From: an uncultured Schlesneria sp.
Lineage (GTDB): Bacteria > Planctomycetota > Planctomycetia > Planctomycetales > Planctomycetaceae
Assembly (NCBI GenBank): GCA_903858935.1
Contig: CAIOKO010000238.1
Span: 1-57,483, forward strand
DNA length: 57,483 nt
Direction: 5' to 3'
The position numbers and the translations under genes are program-made. The notes beneath the pieces were generated by a model that was given only the letters and a program-made list of their open reading frames with translations, had not been told where the DNA came from and ran no database searches. Numbering within the stretch: position 1 is the first letter of the stretch; each line of letters starts with the position of its first letter. Positions 8,093-18,031 of this stretch are shown piece by piece.

Positions 8093-10390
8093 TTACGGTT
8101 TGGGTTTTAATTCAGCAACCACCATCGCATGCACATCGAGACGCGGTACCGTCACCATCGTGCCCTCAGATGTATCGTGTGCCTCGAGAGCTATCCCCTG
8201 TGGTTCGAGATGAACTCGACTCAGAACATATTCCGGCCCAAACGTGACTTGAATTTCGTGGATCGGAACAACTTCTTCTCGGAGTGGAACGTCATCGTTC
8301 GGAAAGGCATGTGCCGCCGTCGTATTCAAGTCGCTGTAAAGATGTACGATCAGCCGATCGTCCCCTTTGATTTGTTGTCTCATGATCGTGGAATGGACGC
8401 ACATCGGAGCCTTGATTTTAACGGGCTGGGGGGCCGAAGCGGCCCAGCGCGTGGCATGCACGAGGGCCAGTCTTTGATAGGGGTAAGCGTAAAGGTAGTA
8501 GGCCGCATCCAGTCCTCCTGCAAAGTAGACAACGCGTCCCTTGCCATGATTGCGAGAGATAATGCCGGGAAGCATTGGCGAGTTTCCTCCGGACTTGTCT
8601 GTCAGCGATCCAACGACCTTTGCCGTAGGATCATTAACTGCCACCTTGACCGCAGGCCCTTTGAACGTGACGGGATCTTCACCGATATAGGTTTTCATTT
8701 TGCCTTGATTCAGAAACGAATCGACATCCTGGCGAAAGTCAAAAACACTCTTTCGTTTCTCCCAGTAATCAGGTCCGATTGACCTCGCGAAGTTCACGTC
8801 CAAGTCCTGTCCTGCGGGGTTTAAGCTCTGATCCGGAAGGCCGCGATAGTCGACACCCAGGACATTCGCTAATGCAAAATTGTCACGTGGATCACCGTAT
8901 TCATTGAAGAGTGACGTATCCAGACTCGCGACTAGACCCCCGCCCTTTCGGACAAATTCGTCGATAGCAGCGGTTTGGGCATCATCGAGACAAGCCGCAT
9001 TCGGCAGGATCAGAACTCGATAGCGCGCAAGGTCTGTGGGGTTGATGTTCCAGTCGTTGATGACCGTCAACGGCAAATGTTCTTCCTGGGCCGCTCGGAA
9101 TGTTCCCAGGACATTGGCCATGTATCTCTCTTCGACCCGACCTGCTGATCGACCGTAGAAATTGCGAGTGTTGTCGGACATCAACATTGCCGCCCATGGT
9201 TCAGGCTGTTTTTGCGTCAGCCAGGGTTTGCGGCTTTGGACTTCGTCCATACAGGCATAAAGCTCCTGTTGCAGATACTTCGGCTGAATGACGGCGATAC
9301 TCGGACTGGCACCGTAGGTGAGTGCCAGCATCATGCGTCGCTCGATTTCGTGTGCGGGAAACGAGTCTTTGCCATAGGGGTTGCCGTGGCTAAGGATGTA
9401 AGGCTCGCTGAACGCGACACGATGATTCGTCGTGGCCCAGATGTAGGCGTTGGCGAATGCAGGAACGATGGTCGTTCCCCGGTTGGATTCATCGAGCCAG
9501 AACTCCTGATCCGGAGCATCAAGCAGCAGGTTCATCCGCGTTGGCATATTTCGAGGAATCGACAGAAAGTGTCCCCAACGTCCGGCGTTTGTTGTCCACG
9601 TGACCAATGCGATTGTCGGCTTGATGGATTTGAGTCGGATTTGCATCCGTCGAACGAGATCTTCCATCCGTCGGTCTGCCCAATGCTGATAGCGGCGAAA
9701 GGCTGGATCATTCAGATCCGGATTGGGGATCTCTGATTTGGTGTCGTCACGGAAGTTAGACCGACAATGCTGGCAGTAACAGACCCCGCCGTAATGCAAT
9801 CCGTCAAAACTGAAGGCATCAACATCGGGAAATTGAGTGACAATTTCCGCCAGTACGTCAATAAAGAAGTCACCGTAAGGCCCGAGCAAACAGAGCATTC
9901 CTCCGTGCGGAAATTTTTGCAGATCGATCTGTGGGATCGTAGTAGTATTGGTATCGATTCGCCGCCACTCGGGATGCGTTTCATAGACCTCACCTTGCAG
10001 GCAAGGTGGATAGACTCCAAGGATGCGAACTCCGAGGCGTTTGTATTCTGCAATATCATTCATCAAACGTTCAGGAGGTACGTGAGGACTTCGTCGTTTA
10101 AGTAACTTGCTGTCGTAGTACGCAAAAAAGGGGTCGACGAACCCCATTTCGCTGATCGTGACGCCGTGCTTTGCAGCTTCTGTTCGGGCGGCGGAATCCA
10201 TTACTGACAGCGTATAACCACAGCCAACCGTCCCCTGAACCCAGTCGGGAATCGCAATCTGGTGAAATGGATTTTTCTCGAAAGGTTGCGAGGCAATCTG
10301 TTTGTCGAAGATCTTGTTGTGGTTCTCTTGAGCCGAACAGTGAGTCACTCCGAAGATGACAAACGCAACGATCAACCAGCGAGAAACCAT
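8093..10390 (-). CDS. Secreted glycoside-hydrolase-like protein
   Basis: 765 residues with an N-terminal signal peptide (MVSRWLIVAFVIFGVTHCSA). The N-terminal half looks like a TIM-barrel of the hypothetical glycosyl hydrolase type (GHL6-like): FSFDGLHYGG followed by CYCQHCRSNF, a Cys pair common in these planctomycete proteins. The second half (around residues 440-650) resembles a beta-galactosidase trimerisation-type domain (VLPNAACLDDAQ, VRKGGGLVAS). Start chosen at 10390, where AAGGGG lies eight bases upstream; an in-frame extension to 10426 lacks a signal. No substrate can be named. Convergent neighbours are an ACP-like gene on one side and an ABC-F gene upstream in the same direction, 42 bp away. 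Confidence 0.75.
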   Translation of the reverse strand: MVSRWLIVAFVIFGVTHCSAQENHNKIFDKQIASQPFEKNPFHQIAIPDWVQGTVGCGYTLSVMDSAARTEAAKHGVTISEMGFVDPFFAYYDSKLLKRRSPHVPPERLMNDIAEYKRLGVRILGVYPPCLQGEVYETHPEWRRIDTNTTTIPQIDLQKFPHGGMLCLLGPYGDFFIDVLAEIVTQFPDVDAFSFDGLHYGGVCYCQHCRSNFRDDTKSEIPNPDLNDPAFRRYQHWADRRMEDLVRRMQIRLKSIKPTIALVTWTTNAGRWGHFLSIPRNMPTRMNLLLDAPDQEFWLDESNRGTTIVPAFANAYIWATTNHRVAFSEPYILSHGNPYGKDSFPAHEIERRMMLALTYGASPSIAVIQPKYLQQELYACMDEVQSRKPWLTQKQPEPWAAMLMSDNTRNFYGRSAGRVEERYMANVLGTFRAAQEEHLPLTVINDWNINPTDLARYRVLILPNAACLDDAQTAAIDEFVRKGGGLVASLDTSLFNEYGDPRDNFALANVLGVDYRGLPDQSLNPAGQDLDVNFARSIGPDYWEKRKSVFDFRQDVDSFLNQGKMKTYIGEDPVTFKGPAVKVAVNDPTAKVVGSLTDKSGGNSPMLPGIISRNHGKGRVVYFAGGLDAAYYLYAYPYQRLALVHATRWAASAPQPVKIKAPMCVHSTIMRQQIKGDDRLIVHLYSDLNTTAAHAFPNDDVPLREEVVPIHEIQVTFGPEYVLSRVHLEPQGIALEAHDTSEGTMVTVPRLDVHAMVVAELKPKP

Positions 10391-10432
10391 AACCGATCCC
10401 CTTGTTGTCCAGGCAGCATTGTACAACGTCGG

Positions 10433-12238
10433 CTATGTGTCTTCGCCGAGTTCCTCTTGCAGGTGACACCACCGGTCTTCTGCCGCAGCCAATTCCCTGG
10501 TCAACGATTCGACCTCGTTATGCAGCCTTAACGATTCTTTGGCATCGGTGGTTTCCATCATCAGAGCACTCGACTTTCGCTTCTGATCGTCGAGGCGAGC
10601 GATGGTCTTTTCGATGGTCGAAATTTCTTTACGAACTTCGCGTTCGTTTCGCCGGGCAGCTCGGACGACTTCAGCGGGCTTTGCGGTATCGGTTGGCTTG
10701 GATGCAGAGGGCGGAACCTTTGATCGACGAGTCGCTTCTTCCCGTTCGCCGTCGTCGATTTCCTTGTTCACATAATAGAGATACGCCTCGTAATTTCCGG
10801 CGTAATTGGTCACGTGTCCATCGCGAACTTCGATGATGTTGGTCGCAACCTTTTTCATGAAATGCCGGTCGTGGCTGGTGAAGATCACCGTTCCTTTGTA
10901 AGCCACTAACGATTCTGCGAGGGCTTCGACCGTGTCGACATCCAGATGGTTACCCGGTTCGTCCAGCACCAGAATGTTGTATTGGCTGAGCAACAAGCCG
11001 GCGAGACAGAGTCGTGCGCGTTCACCCCCGGAAAGGACTGAAATCTTCTTCTGGACATGGTCGTCCCGGAACAGCAACGCACCAGCGACACCAAGGATCT
11101 CTTGGGATTTTGTCCCTTTGGCCGCGCTCGATTCCAGGTATTCCAATACGGTTTGTTTTTCGGAAAGGCTCGTATAGACATGCTGTGCATAGACGCCGAT
11201 GTTGCAGCCATATCCCCAGCGAACTTCTCCTTCGAGCGGTTTCAATGAGTCAACGACGGTACGGAGAAACGTCGTTTTCCCCTGCCCGTTGTCACCAACG
11301 ATCGCTGCTCGCTGGCCATGTTCGACTTCGATATCGATCCCCTCTGCGATTTTTCGCTCGGGGTAGCCGATCGCCACATTGATCGCCTTCAGCGCGGGTC
11401 CTTGTCGCGGTTCAACCTGAGGTGCTCGAATTCGTGCGGTCGGATCATCGCTGGCGATCTCGGCGACTTCCAGTCGTTCGAGTTGCTTACTTTTCGAACG
11501 GGCCTGGTTCGCGGTACTGGCACGAGCTTTATTCTTCGCAATGAACTCTTCCAGATGCTTTCGCTTGGCAATCACAGCGGCGTTTGAACGCTCCAGGTGC
11601 TCTTTTTGATCTCGCTGGTATTCCAAAAACGCATCGATCTTGCCGGGGAACATGGTTAGTTTGCCACGGGTTAAATCGAGCGTGTGAGTGCAGGTTGCAC
11701 CGAGAAATCCTCGATCGTGCGAAACGATCAAACAGGCCTCACGATAGCCTCGCAGAAAGTGTTCGAGCAGAATCTGGGTTCGCAGATCGAGGAAGTTAGT
11801 CGGTTCGTCCAGAAGCAAGAGATTAGGCTCGTGCAACAGCAGAGCGGCCAGCTTGACTCGCGTCTGCCAACCGCCAGACAACTTGGCGATCGGGCCTTCA
11901 AGATACGCCCCTTTCAATTCGAACTGACCGGCGACTTCACCGCACTTCCAGTCGGGTTGACCGCTGTCCCGCATCAAGAATTCCTGAGCAGTTTCACCTG
12001 GCAGGAAAGGGTCGTGTTGACGCAAGTAGCCAATTTGCAATTTCGGATGGCGCGTCACCTCACCGGTATCGAGTTCTTCCTCACCGAGAAGAATCCGCAG
12101 CAGCGTACTTTTTCCGGCACCATTCCGTCCGACAAAACCGACTTTCACGTCTTCCGAAAGCGTTGCCTCCGCGTTATCGAGCAACACCTGGTTGCCATAA
12201 CTCTTCGTGGCATTCTTTATCTGCATCAACACGGCCAT
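10433..12238 (-). CDS. ABC-F family ATPase (Uup/EttA type)
   Basis: 601 residues, cytoplasmic, with two nucleotide-binding domains and no membrane domain, hence an ABC-F protein acting on ribosomes. NBD1: GRNGAGKST, LSGGWQTR, LLLLDEPTNFLD. NBD2: GDNGQGKTT, LSGGERAR, ILVLDEPGNHLD. A charged linker with RSKSKQLERLE lies between, and a C-terminal coiled coil (about residues 535-601, ending in AAEDRWCHLQEELGEDT) resembles Uup. Start at 12238 (MAVLMQIKNATKSYG) has AAGGA upstream; a frame extension to 12508 is unlikely. Member of the family cannot be fixed (Uup or YbiT-like). Confidence 0.92.
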   Translation of the reverse strand: MAVLMQIKNATKSYGNQVLLDNAEATLSEDVKVGFVGRNGAGKSTLLRILLGEEELDTGEVTRHPKLQIGYLRQHDPFLPGETAQEFLMRDSGQPDWKCGEVAGQFELKGAYLEGPIAKLSGGWQTRVKLAALLLHEPNLLLLDEPTNFLDLRTQILLEHFLRGYREACLIVSHDRGFLGATCTHTLDLTRGKLTMFPGKIDAFLEYQRDQKEHLERSNAAVIAKRKHLEEFIAKNKARASTANQARSKSKQLERLEVAEIASDDPTARIRAPQVEPRQGPALKAINVAIGYPERKIAEGIDIEVEHGQRAAIVGDNGQGKTTFLRTVVDSLKPLEGEVRWGYGCNIGVYAQHVYTSLSEKQTVLEYLESSAAKGTKSQEILGVAGALLFRDDHVQKKISVLSGGERARLCLAGLLLSQYNILVLDEPGNHLDVDTVEALAESLVAYKGTVIFTSHDRHFMKKVATNIIEVRDGHVTNYAGNYEAYLYYVNKEIDDGEREEATRRSKVPPSASKPTDTAKPAEVVRAARRNEREVRKEISTIEKTIARLDDQKRKSSALMMETTDAKESLRLHNEVESLTRELAAAEDRWCHLQEELGEDT

Positions 12239-12593
12239 CAGAAACGGGTCCTTGGAACAACGTACAAAAAGGATCACTAACGGGCGGAATCTTAGCGAAA
12301 ATTCGAGCGTTGCGAGAGAGACCGTCGAAATCCATTTCGAACAATTTCCGCCCATTTTCGTCGCATTGTGAGTCTTATTACGGCTGGAATCAGGCGTTAC
12401 GACAGAAAACCGGCGTAATTCAAAAGAAAGTTCTTGTTTTCGGTTCGGTGCATGGTTTTGATCAATCGTCAAGTGCTTCCAAACGTCCGTGCACGGTTCG
12501 CATATCAAGCGATCTGGAGATTTGCCTGGTTTCGCACGGGCCTTTGGAAGTTCACCAGCTCAATCGTCGATTAAACAGGTTGTGAGGCTCGCC
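12239..12593. other. Divergent intergenic region, ABC-F and haloperoxidase genes
   Basis: 355 bases between two outward-facing starts, so it must hold promoters for both. No clear promoter pair, operator or RNA could be recognised. Confidence 0.5.
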
Positions 12594-13994
12594 ATGGCAC
12601 GTCCAGTGGGATTACTGTCGTTTTGCATTTGTCTCATCGTCGCATCGCTGGCTTCGGCACAGAACCCGGAGGGCCCAGCAATTGGTGATCCGCGAAGCAG
12701 GGATTCGATATTGGACTGGAACGCCATTGCACTGAAGGCCGTTGCAGACGATTTCAGCAATATTTACGGCGTGCCAGACCAAAAGGGACCGACGCACACA
12801 TCACGCGCACTGGCGATTATCCATCTGGCGATGTTTGACGCCGCAAACATGGTGACACCAAAAGCAACTCCGTATCTTCCGAACCATACTCCTTCCAAAG
12901 AAAAAATCGTGTCATTGGACGCTGCCGTTGCACAAGCGGCTGCGGATACGCTGGCAGCTCTCTATCCCAAGCAGTCTAAAGTCTTTTCAACTGCGCTGAC
13001 GCAGTATCTTGCTCCTCTGAAAAACGAGAAAGCTAGAAATAATGGGATTCAGATTGGGCATGCTGTGGCTCATGACCTGCTTCTGGCTCGTTCACAGGAT
13101 GGTTCGACCATCATCGGCAATTACGTTCCGACGGGTGCTCCCGGAAAACATGACGTTGATCCAGTAAACCCCGGGCAGGGATTCCTTGATCCAGCGTGGG
13201 GAAACGTAATTCCGTTCTCACCGGTCCACAACTTTCACTACGTTCCCGGGGCTCCTCCATCCCTTGATAGTCCGGCGTACGCAATTGCTTTCAACGATGT
13301 GAAATCGTTGGGCGGTGATGGAATCACGACATCAACAACTCGTACACAAGAACAAACTGAGATTGGTATTTTCTGGTCTTATGACGGATCACACGGAATC
13401 GGTACTCCACCGAGGCTATACAACCAGATCACACGCACGATTGCGATTCAGAAACATAACACTGAAATCGAAAATGCCCGACTCTTCGGGCTTATCAATG
13501 CCGCCATGGCGGATGCAGGAATTTGCTGTTGGAGCATCAAATATCAGTATGACGTCTGGCGTCCAATTATTGGGATTCGACGAGCCAACGAAGATGGCAA
13601 TATTTCGACTGAAGCGGACCCGAAGTGGACTCCGTTCGGTGCACTCGCCAGCAACGGCGGGGGCAAGAATTTCACTCCGAACTTTCCTGCGTATAGTTCG
13701 GGACACGCCACGTTTGGTGCAGCCCTGTTTCGAACACTGCAGAATTACTATTGCACTGATCATATAACATTTACGTTCGTTTCCGACGAACTTAATGGTA
13801 TCACAACAGACAATAACGGCCATGTGCGACCATTGAAGCCGCGTACGTTTCATAAGCTCAGCGATGCAGCAGCCGAAAATGCACGTAGCCGGATGTATCT
13901 GGGAGTCCATTGGCAGTTCGATGCCGATGAAGGACTGAAATCAGGAACGGCAATTGGAGACCACGTGTTCCAGTCGATGCTTCAACCCCACTGA
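12594..13994 (+). CDS. Vanadium-dependent haloperoxidase-like PAP2 protein
   Basis: 466 residues, exported (signal MARPVGLLSFCICLIVASLA then SAQ). All vanadate/phosphate-binding motifs of the family are present in order: KYQYDVWRP (K-x6-R-P), AYSSGHATFG (S-G-H with the acid/base His), and SRMYLGVHW (S-R-x-x-x-G-x-H-W). The family uses vanadate to oxidise halides with H2O2, or acts as an acid phosphatase; which one applies cannot be read from the sequence. GTG/ATG choice: ATG 12594 with GAGG upstream. Followed by 229 bp then a ceramidase-domain gene. Confidence 0.88.
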   Translation: MARPVGLLSFCICLIVASLASAQNPEGPAIGDPRSRDSILDWNAIALKAVADDFSNIYGVPDQKGPTHTSRALAIIHLAMFDAANMVTPKATPYLPNHTPSKEKIVSLDAAVAQAAADTLAALYPKQSKVFSTALTQYLAPLKNEKARNNGIQIGHAVAHDLLLARSQDGSTIIGNYVPTGAPGKHDVDPVNPGQGFLDPAWGNVIPFSPVHNFHYVPGAPPSLDSPAYAIAFNDVKSLGGDGITTSTTRTQEQTEIGIFWSYDGSHGIGTPPRLYNQITRTIAIQKHNTEIENARLFGLINAAMADAGICCWSIKYQYDVWRPIIGIRRANEDGNISTEADPKWTPFGALASNGGGKNFTPNFPAYSSGHATFGAALFRTLQNYYCTDHITFTFVSDELNGITTDNNGHVRPLKPRTFHKLSDAAAENARSRMYLGVHWQFDADEGLKSGTAIGDHVFQSMLQPH

Positions 13995-14222
13995 GTCACG
14001 CGGGCTAACTATTAAATAAAACCTTAGAATTACCAGAGTCGACGTGATCCGTGAGCTCTCGTCATGCGTTCAGCGAACGAGAGACCGCAGTTGGCAATTG
14101 ACAGCTCACTTGCGAATCATCGTAAACATTTTATGGGTTTTGGTCTCTGGCGTGTTTCGTCGATCCGTATCGATTAAACTGCCAAGCGTGACCACTCTCA
14201 CTGTTTAAGATGGAATACGCCT

Positions 14223-15584
14223 GTGATTAACGAGCATAAAGATGCCTCGACCGCTTCGATAATAGCCTATCCTCGGTTAAGAAATTGGGCCAGACTTTTG
14301 CCATTGCTTCTCGCAATCGCATCCTTCGCGGGAAACTTGACTGCGAGCGATTTGAAGGTCGGTGTTGGGCGGCGAATTATTACTCCCGATCCTCTCTTAC
14401 CCGTTTCAGGAGGACTCGGGCCATCGGCACCTGCCCGCGAGAAACAGGGGGAGTTGATGGCGCGAGCGGTCGTGTTTCAGCACGGCGAAACGTCGGTGGC
14501 GGTTGTCAGTCTGGATTTGCTCGGCTTTCCATCAGTGTTGTGCAATCGAGTTCGAGCCCGGGTTCCGCGAATCGCGGCAACAAATATTCTGATTGGCTCG
14601 ACACACACTCACAGTGCGCCAGACTGTTACGGATTCGCTGATGGGCGGGGAGGCTTTTCTGGTGACTTGAAATACATGGAGTTTGTTTGCGTCAAAGCGG
14701 CGGAAGCGATCAACGAAGCTTTTGATAGACTGAAACCAGCACGGTTGAAAATCGGTACTGACGAGGCCAAGGGAAAGATCGCATATAACTACTATGCTCC
14801 CGACTTGTATGACCGGCGAATGACTGTGATTCAGGCAATCGACACGGCTGGCCAGCCGATTGTGACGCTCGTCAACTATGCCATTCATCCTGAGGTTCTC
14901 GGGTCGGGAATCGGGATTCTCAGCCCCGATCTGATTGGACCACTCTCTGATCGAATCGAAGAGCGAGGGGGTGGACAGGCGATCTTTATGAATGGGGCAC
15001 AAGGGGGCATGATCACGGCAGACAATCGAGACCTGAGTCGTCCGAAAGACGCACAGAGAGGCTACTGGCACGACGACCGGACTTGGGCCGAGTGTGTTCG
15101 GATTGGGAATACGATGGCAGACGAAGCCTTGCGAATCGTGAACGACGCACCGATTCAGGAAAATCCTGATCTTTACTGCGGATCAATTGATATCAAGTTT
15201 CCCGTGGATTCAGACCTGCTTTGGGCTGTCGTGATCAGTTCTCCCCTCAAGTATCCTCACAATTCCGATCACAGCATTACGACGCAGGTCAATGTCGTGA
15301 ATCTTGGTAATTCACAGATCTTAACGATCCCCGGCGAGGCCCTGCCGAACATTGGGTTTTATCTCAAGCGAAAAATGCGCGGCGAACATAATTTACTGTT
15401 CGGGTTGACCAACGACGCCTTCGGTTACATCCTGACAAAGGTCGATTTCCATAGTTTTCCGAGATACGAATACGTATCACGGACGTCGTTGGGCGAAATG
15501 ACCGGTGAAATCCTGATTGAACGATCGATTGAATTCGTCGAGAAAAGTCCCAAACCTGCAACGTTGTCTAAGCCGCAAAACTGA
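14223..15584 (+). CDS. Neutral/alkaline ceramidase N-terminal-domain protein
   Basis: 453 residues with a signal-like N-terminus (LLPLLLAIASFAGNLTA). It has the ceramidase N-domain pattern: VGVGRRIITPD, then GSTHTHSAPD and NYAIHPEVLG supplying His zinc ligands. Where neutral ceramidases carry the nucleophile Ser in a G-D-V-S-P-N loop, this protein has FMNGAQGGMIT, so amide hydrolysis of ceramide is doubtful. The C-terminal immunoglobulin-like domain of true ceramidases is missing. GTG start at 14223 is the only one that keeps the signal. Many planctomycetes carry paralogues of this kind with unknown substrates. Confidence 0.78.
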   Translation: MINEHKDASTASIIAYPRLRNWARLLPLLLAIASFAGNLTASDLKVGVGRRIITPDPLLPVSGGLGPSAPAREKQGELMARAVVFQHGETSVAVVSLDLLGFPSVLCNRVRARVPRIAATNILIGSTHTHSAPDCYGFADGRGGFSGDLKYMEFVCVKAAEAINEAFDRLKPARLKIGTDEAKGKIAYNYYAPDLYDRRMTVIQAIDTAGQPIVTLVNYAIHPEVLGSGIGILSPDLIGPLSDRIEERGGGQAIFMNGAQGGMITADNRDLSRPKDAQRGYWHDDRTWAECVRIGNTMADEALRIVNDAPIQENPDLYCGSIDIKFPVDSDLLWAVVISSPLKYPHNSDHSITTQVNVVNLGNSQILTIPGEALPNIGFYLKRKMRGEHNLLFGLTNDAFGYILTKVDFHSFPRYEYVSRTSLGEMTGEILIERSIEFVEKSPKPATLSKPQN

Positions 15585-15615
15585 CGTCACCCACAATTTA
15601 CTTGAAGTTGACTTC

Positions 15616-16992
15616 ATGCCCGCACGGAACTGGATTCGGCGACTCTTTTTCATTCTTTACGAACCTGACCCCAGTCAAATGGGGTTCTTAGTTCGTTCAC
15701 AAACACAGACTGCTTCTGATGTCGACGTGACTGTCGCTGTTCCAGATTCGAAAGAAAGTGAGCGGCTGTTTGGTGTGTCGCTCTCCCGGCGCGGGCTGCA
15801 ACCAATTCATCTCAAAGTCGTCAATCGCTCGAATGTCCCCTTACGGCTACATTTCCGAAGCCTAGACCCTCATTATTTTCCTCCGCTGGAAGCCGCTGCA
15901 CGCTGTCATTTTTCGATCCTCAAACGACTCTATGCTTTCGGAATCTTCGCCTGGTTTTTGCTTCCGTTATTGCTTCTGGCCCCTCTCAAGCTTTTGTCCG
16001 TCCACTGGGCGAACAAGAAAATGGATTCGCTATTTCAGTCGCTAGTTTTCCATCGACGCCCGATTGCCGCAGGACAAAGCGCAGACGGATTCGTATTTGC
16101 CGCGTTCGACGCCGGAACGAAAATGGTCCGCGTAAGATTGATGGCAACACAGGTACGCTCATCGACCGATCAGAATTCGGGTGTCAAATCAACGTCGGTG
16201 AATTCACCTGACAAGGAACGATCGCTTACGGAATTGGTACCCGATTCGTTTGTGGATCTGACATTTGCAGTCACGGTTCCTGGTATCAATGCAGATTACC
16301 TGCATCGAAAACTTGACACACTGATTCCAAAAGAGTCCTTGCACGAGTGCGATGTTCCCGAACTCGTCAATCAGTTAAGTCAGATCGCCGTTGTGACCTC
16401 CAATCATAGCAACAAAGGTAAGGGCGACCCGATTAACCTCGTTGTGATTGGTGGATTTGAGACGCTCTTAAATGCCTTTACCGGACGTTGGGATGAAACA
16501 GAAGTCATCAGTCTTTCAACCTGCTGGAAGACCGCCCGAGCATTTCTTCTCGGTTCTGAGTACCGGTATTCTCCTGTCAGTTCACTCTATCTGTTCGGCC
16601 GTAGCCAGGACATTGCCCTGCAGCAGATCAGGGAATCGATCAGCGAGCGTTTGCACCTGCGTTTATGGCTGACACAGTTGACTCACAAGGGGAAGCCTGT
16701 CTGGATTGGACAAGTCAGTCGAGATATTGGGGTACGCTTTACAACATCGGCATGGAATCTCACAACGCATCGAATCGACCCCGATGTGGATGAATCCCGT
16801 GACTACGTGTTGGAAGACCTGCTGGATGCCGAAAGAGTTGACGCCGCCGGTTACGTTGATACATCAATCGCCTGTACGCCAAGCTCACCCCGTCATAATT
16901 TGACGGGCGATCCCTATTATACGGACGGCAAGCGAGTCGTCATTCTCTTAAGTCCAAACCGGACGGTGCCTCGATTTATTGCATGGTCGTGA
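15616..16992 (+). CDS. LssY-type C-terminal-domain membrane protein
   Basis: 458 residues. A hydrophobic segment at about residues 98-120 (FGIFAWFLLPLLLLAPLKLL) anchors it; the C-terminal half matches the LssY C-domain by SPVSSLYLFGRSQDIALQ, HLRLWLTQL, PVWIGQVSRDIGVRF and HRIDPDVDESRDYV. LssY was named from a Legionella type I secretion locus, but the domain is widespread and its function is not known. Start at ATG 15616, just after the ceramidase-like gene; earlier in-frame codons overlap that gene. The two genes may be co-transcribed (31 bp apart). Confidence 0.75.
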   Translation: MPARNWIRRLFFILYEPDPSQMGFLVRSQTQTASDVDVTVAVPDSKESERLFGVSLSRRGLQPIHLKVVNRSNVPLRLHFRSLDPHYFPPLEAAARCHFSILKRLYAFGIFAWFLLPLLLLAPLKLLSVHWANKKMDSLFQSLVFHRRPIAAGQSADGFVFAAFDAGTKMVRVRLMATQVRSSTDQNSGVKSTSVNSPDKERSLTELVPDSFVDLTFAVTVPGINADYLHRKLDTLIPKESLHECDVPELVNQLSQIAVVTSNHSNKGKGDPINLVVIGGFETLLNAFTGRWDETEVISLSTCWKTARAFLLGSEYRYSPVSSLYLFGRSQDIALQQIRESISERLHLRLWLTQLTHKGKPVWIGQVSRDIGVRFTTSAWNLTTHRIDPDVDESRDYVLEDLLDAERVDAAGYVDTSIACTPSSPRHNLTGDPYYTDGKRVVILLSPNRTVPRFIAWS

Positions 16993-17063
16993 TCGTGAAC
17001 ATGCGCAACAGCCCGTTAGCCGGTGTGGTTTGACCCGGTAGTATTTAGCCTTAAACAATACCT

Positions 17064-17930
17064 TCATTCATTTTTAGCGGACTGGAGAATCTGCTCACGG
17101 GTTGGCGAATTGATCAAACCATCTCGCAGTGCGGCAAACAACGTCGCAGCGATCAGATCGGCTGTCGTGCCGGGATTTCGCCGATGGCCGTCGGCTCGAA
17201 GCCATGCATCGAATTTGTCCAGTTCTCGAGGGTCTAGCTTCGCGTCGACTCCCGCGTGTTCGATCAACATTCGCGCCTTTAATGACGCCTCTTCGGCAAT
17301 TGCCCATCCACATTTTCGAGCGATCAGTGTATCCGGCCAACAAGACATGATCCAAATGTGTAACCAGACAACTGCCGATTCCCAATCACTTGAACGCATC
17401 ATCAATTCGCCTAATTTCTGCCTCGCGGTGAATACCAGCTTGAAATCACTGACATATTGTTCGGCGATTCGGTCGCGATCTGCTGCGAGCGACATCGCCT
17501 GATAAAGAGTGACTGTTGGACGTTTGCTAACGTCTTGCTTCGCTGCTTTTCCCAAACCGCCTGGATGAGCGAGACCAATTGCCGCATAGACCTGTTCAGC
17601 ATCCTCAACCGTCGTATGTCTCAACACGAGCGGAAGTCCATCTTCCAGTCGATCAGATTCCGGCACCGCAGCGAGCGGCGCGAACAACAGGATAATTCCC
17701 AGATTCACGTTAGTTCCAGTCGCTTTCCGCGTCGCTTGAACCGAGTTGAAAATCGACTGCCCTAAACCATTTTTGTGAATTGCCGATAATGGCTTAGAGA
17801 TCGCATGAGCTGCCCGTACAAAATCGTCGTAACGGAGGTCATCGAACGCAGCTGCGGGATGCACGTTTCCCGGTTTTCTGGCCGTTGCCTCCATCAGACA
17901 AGCGAGTTCAATCTGTTCGGCGAGTATCAC
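17064..17930 (-). CDS. CitG/MdcB-like triphosphoribosyl-dephospho-CoA synthase family protein
   Basis: 288 residues matching the CitG family: ACLMEATARKPGNVHP near the N-terminus, SDFxLVF-like region SDFKLVF, and NPGTTADLIAATLF at the C-terminus. The classical enzyme makes the prosthetic-group precursor of citrate or malonate lyase from ATP and dephospho-CoA. No lyase genes lie nearby. Homologues also occur in planctomycetes and methylotrophs near tetrahydromethanopterin genes, so a role in that pathway is an alternative. ATG at 17930. Its gene faces the LssY gene and diverges from the SDR gene. Confidence 0.85.
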   Translation of the reverse strand: MILAEQIELACLMEATARKPGNVHPAAAFDDLRYDDFVRAAHAISKPLSAIHKNGLGQSIFNSVQATRKATGTNVNLGIILLFAPLAAVPESDRLEDGLPLVLRHTTVEDAEQVYAAIGLAHPGGLGKAAKQDVSKRPTVTLYQAMSLAADRDRIAEQYVSDFKLVFTARQKLGELMMRSSDWESAVVWLHIWIMSCWPDTLIARKCGWAIAEEASLKARMLIEHAGVDAKLDPRELDKFDAWLRADGHRRNPGTTADLIAATLFAALRDGLINSPTREQILQSAKNE

Positions 17931-18031
17931 GACTTCGTTTCCTGACGGGACAAAGTTTCAATTGCCCCTTATCATCCCACCAATGAAGGTTCACCGCTAT
18001 CCAAACGAAAACCAAGAGAACAGGAATTCAC

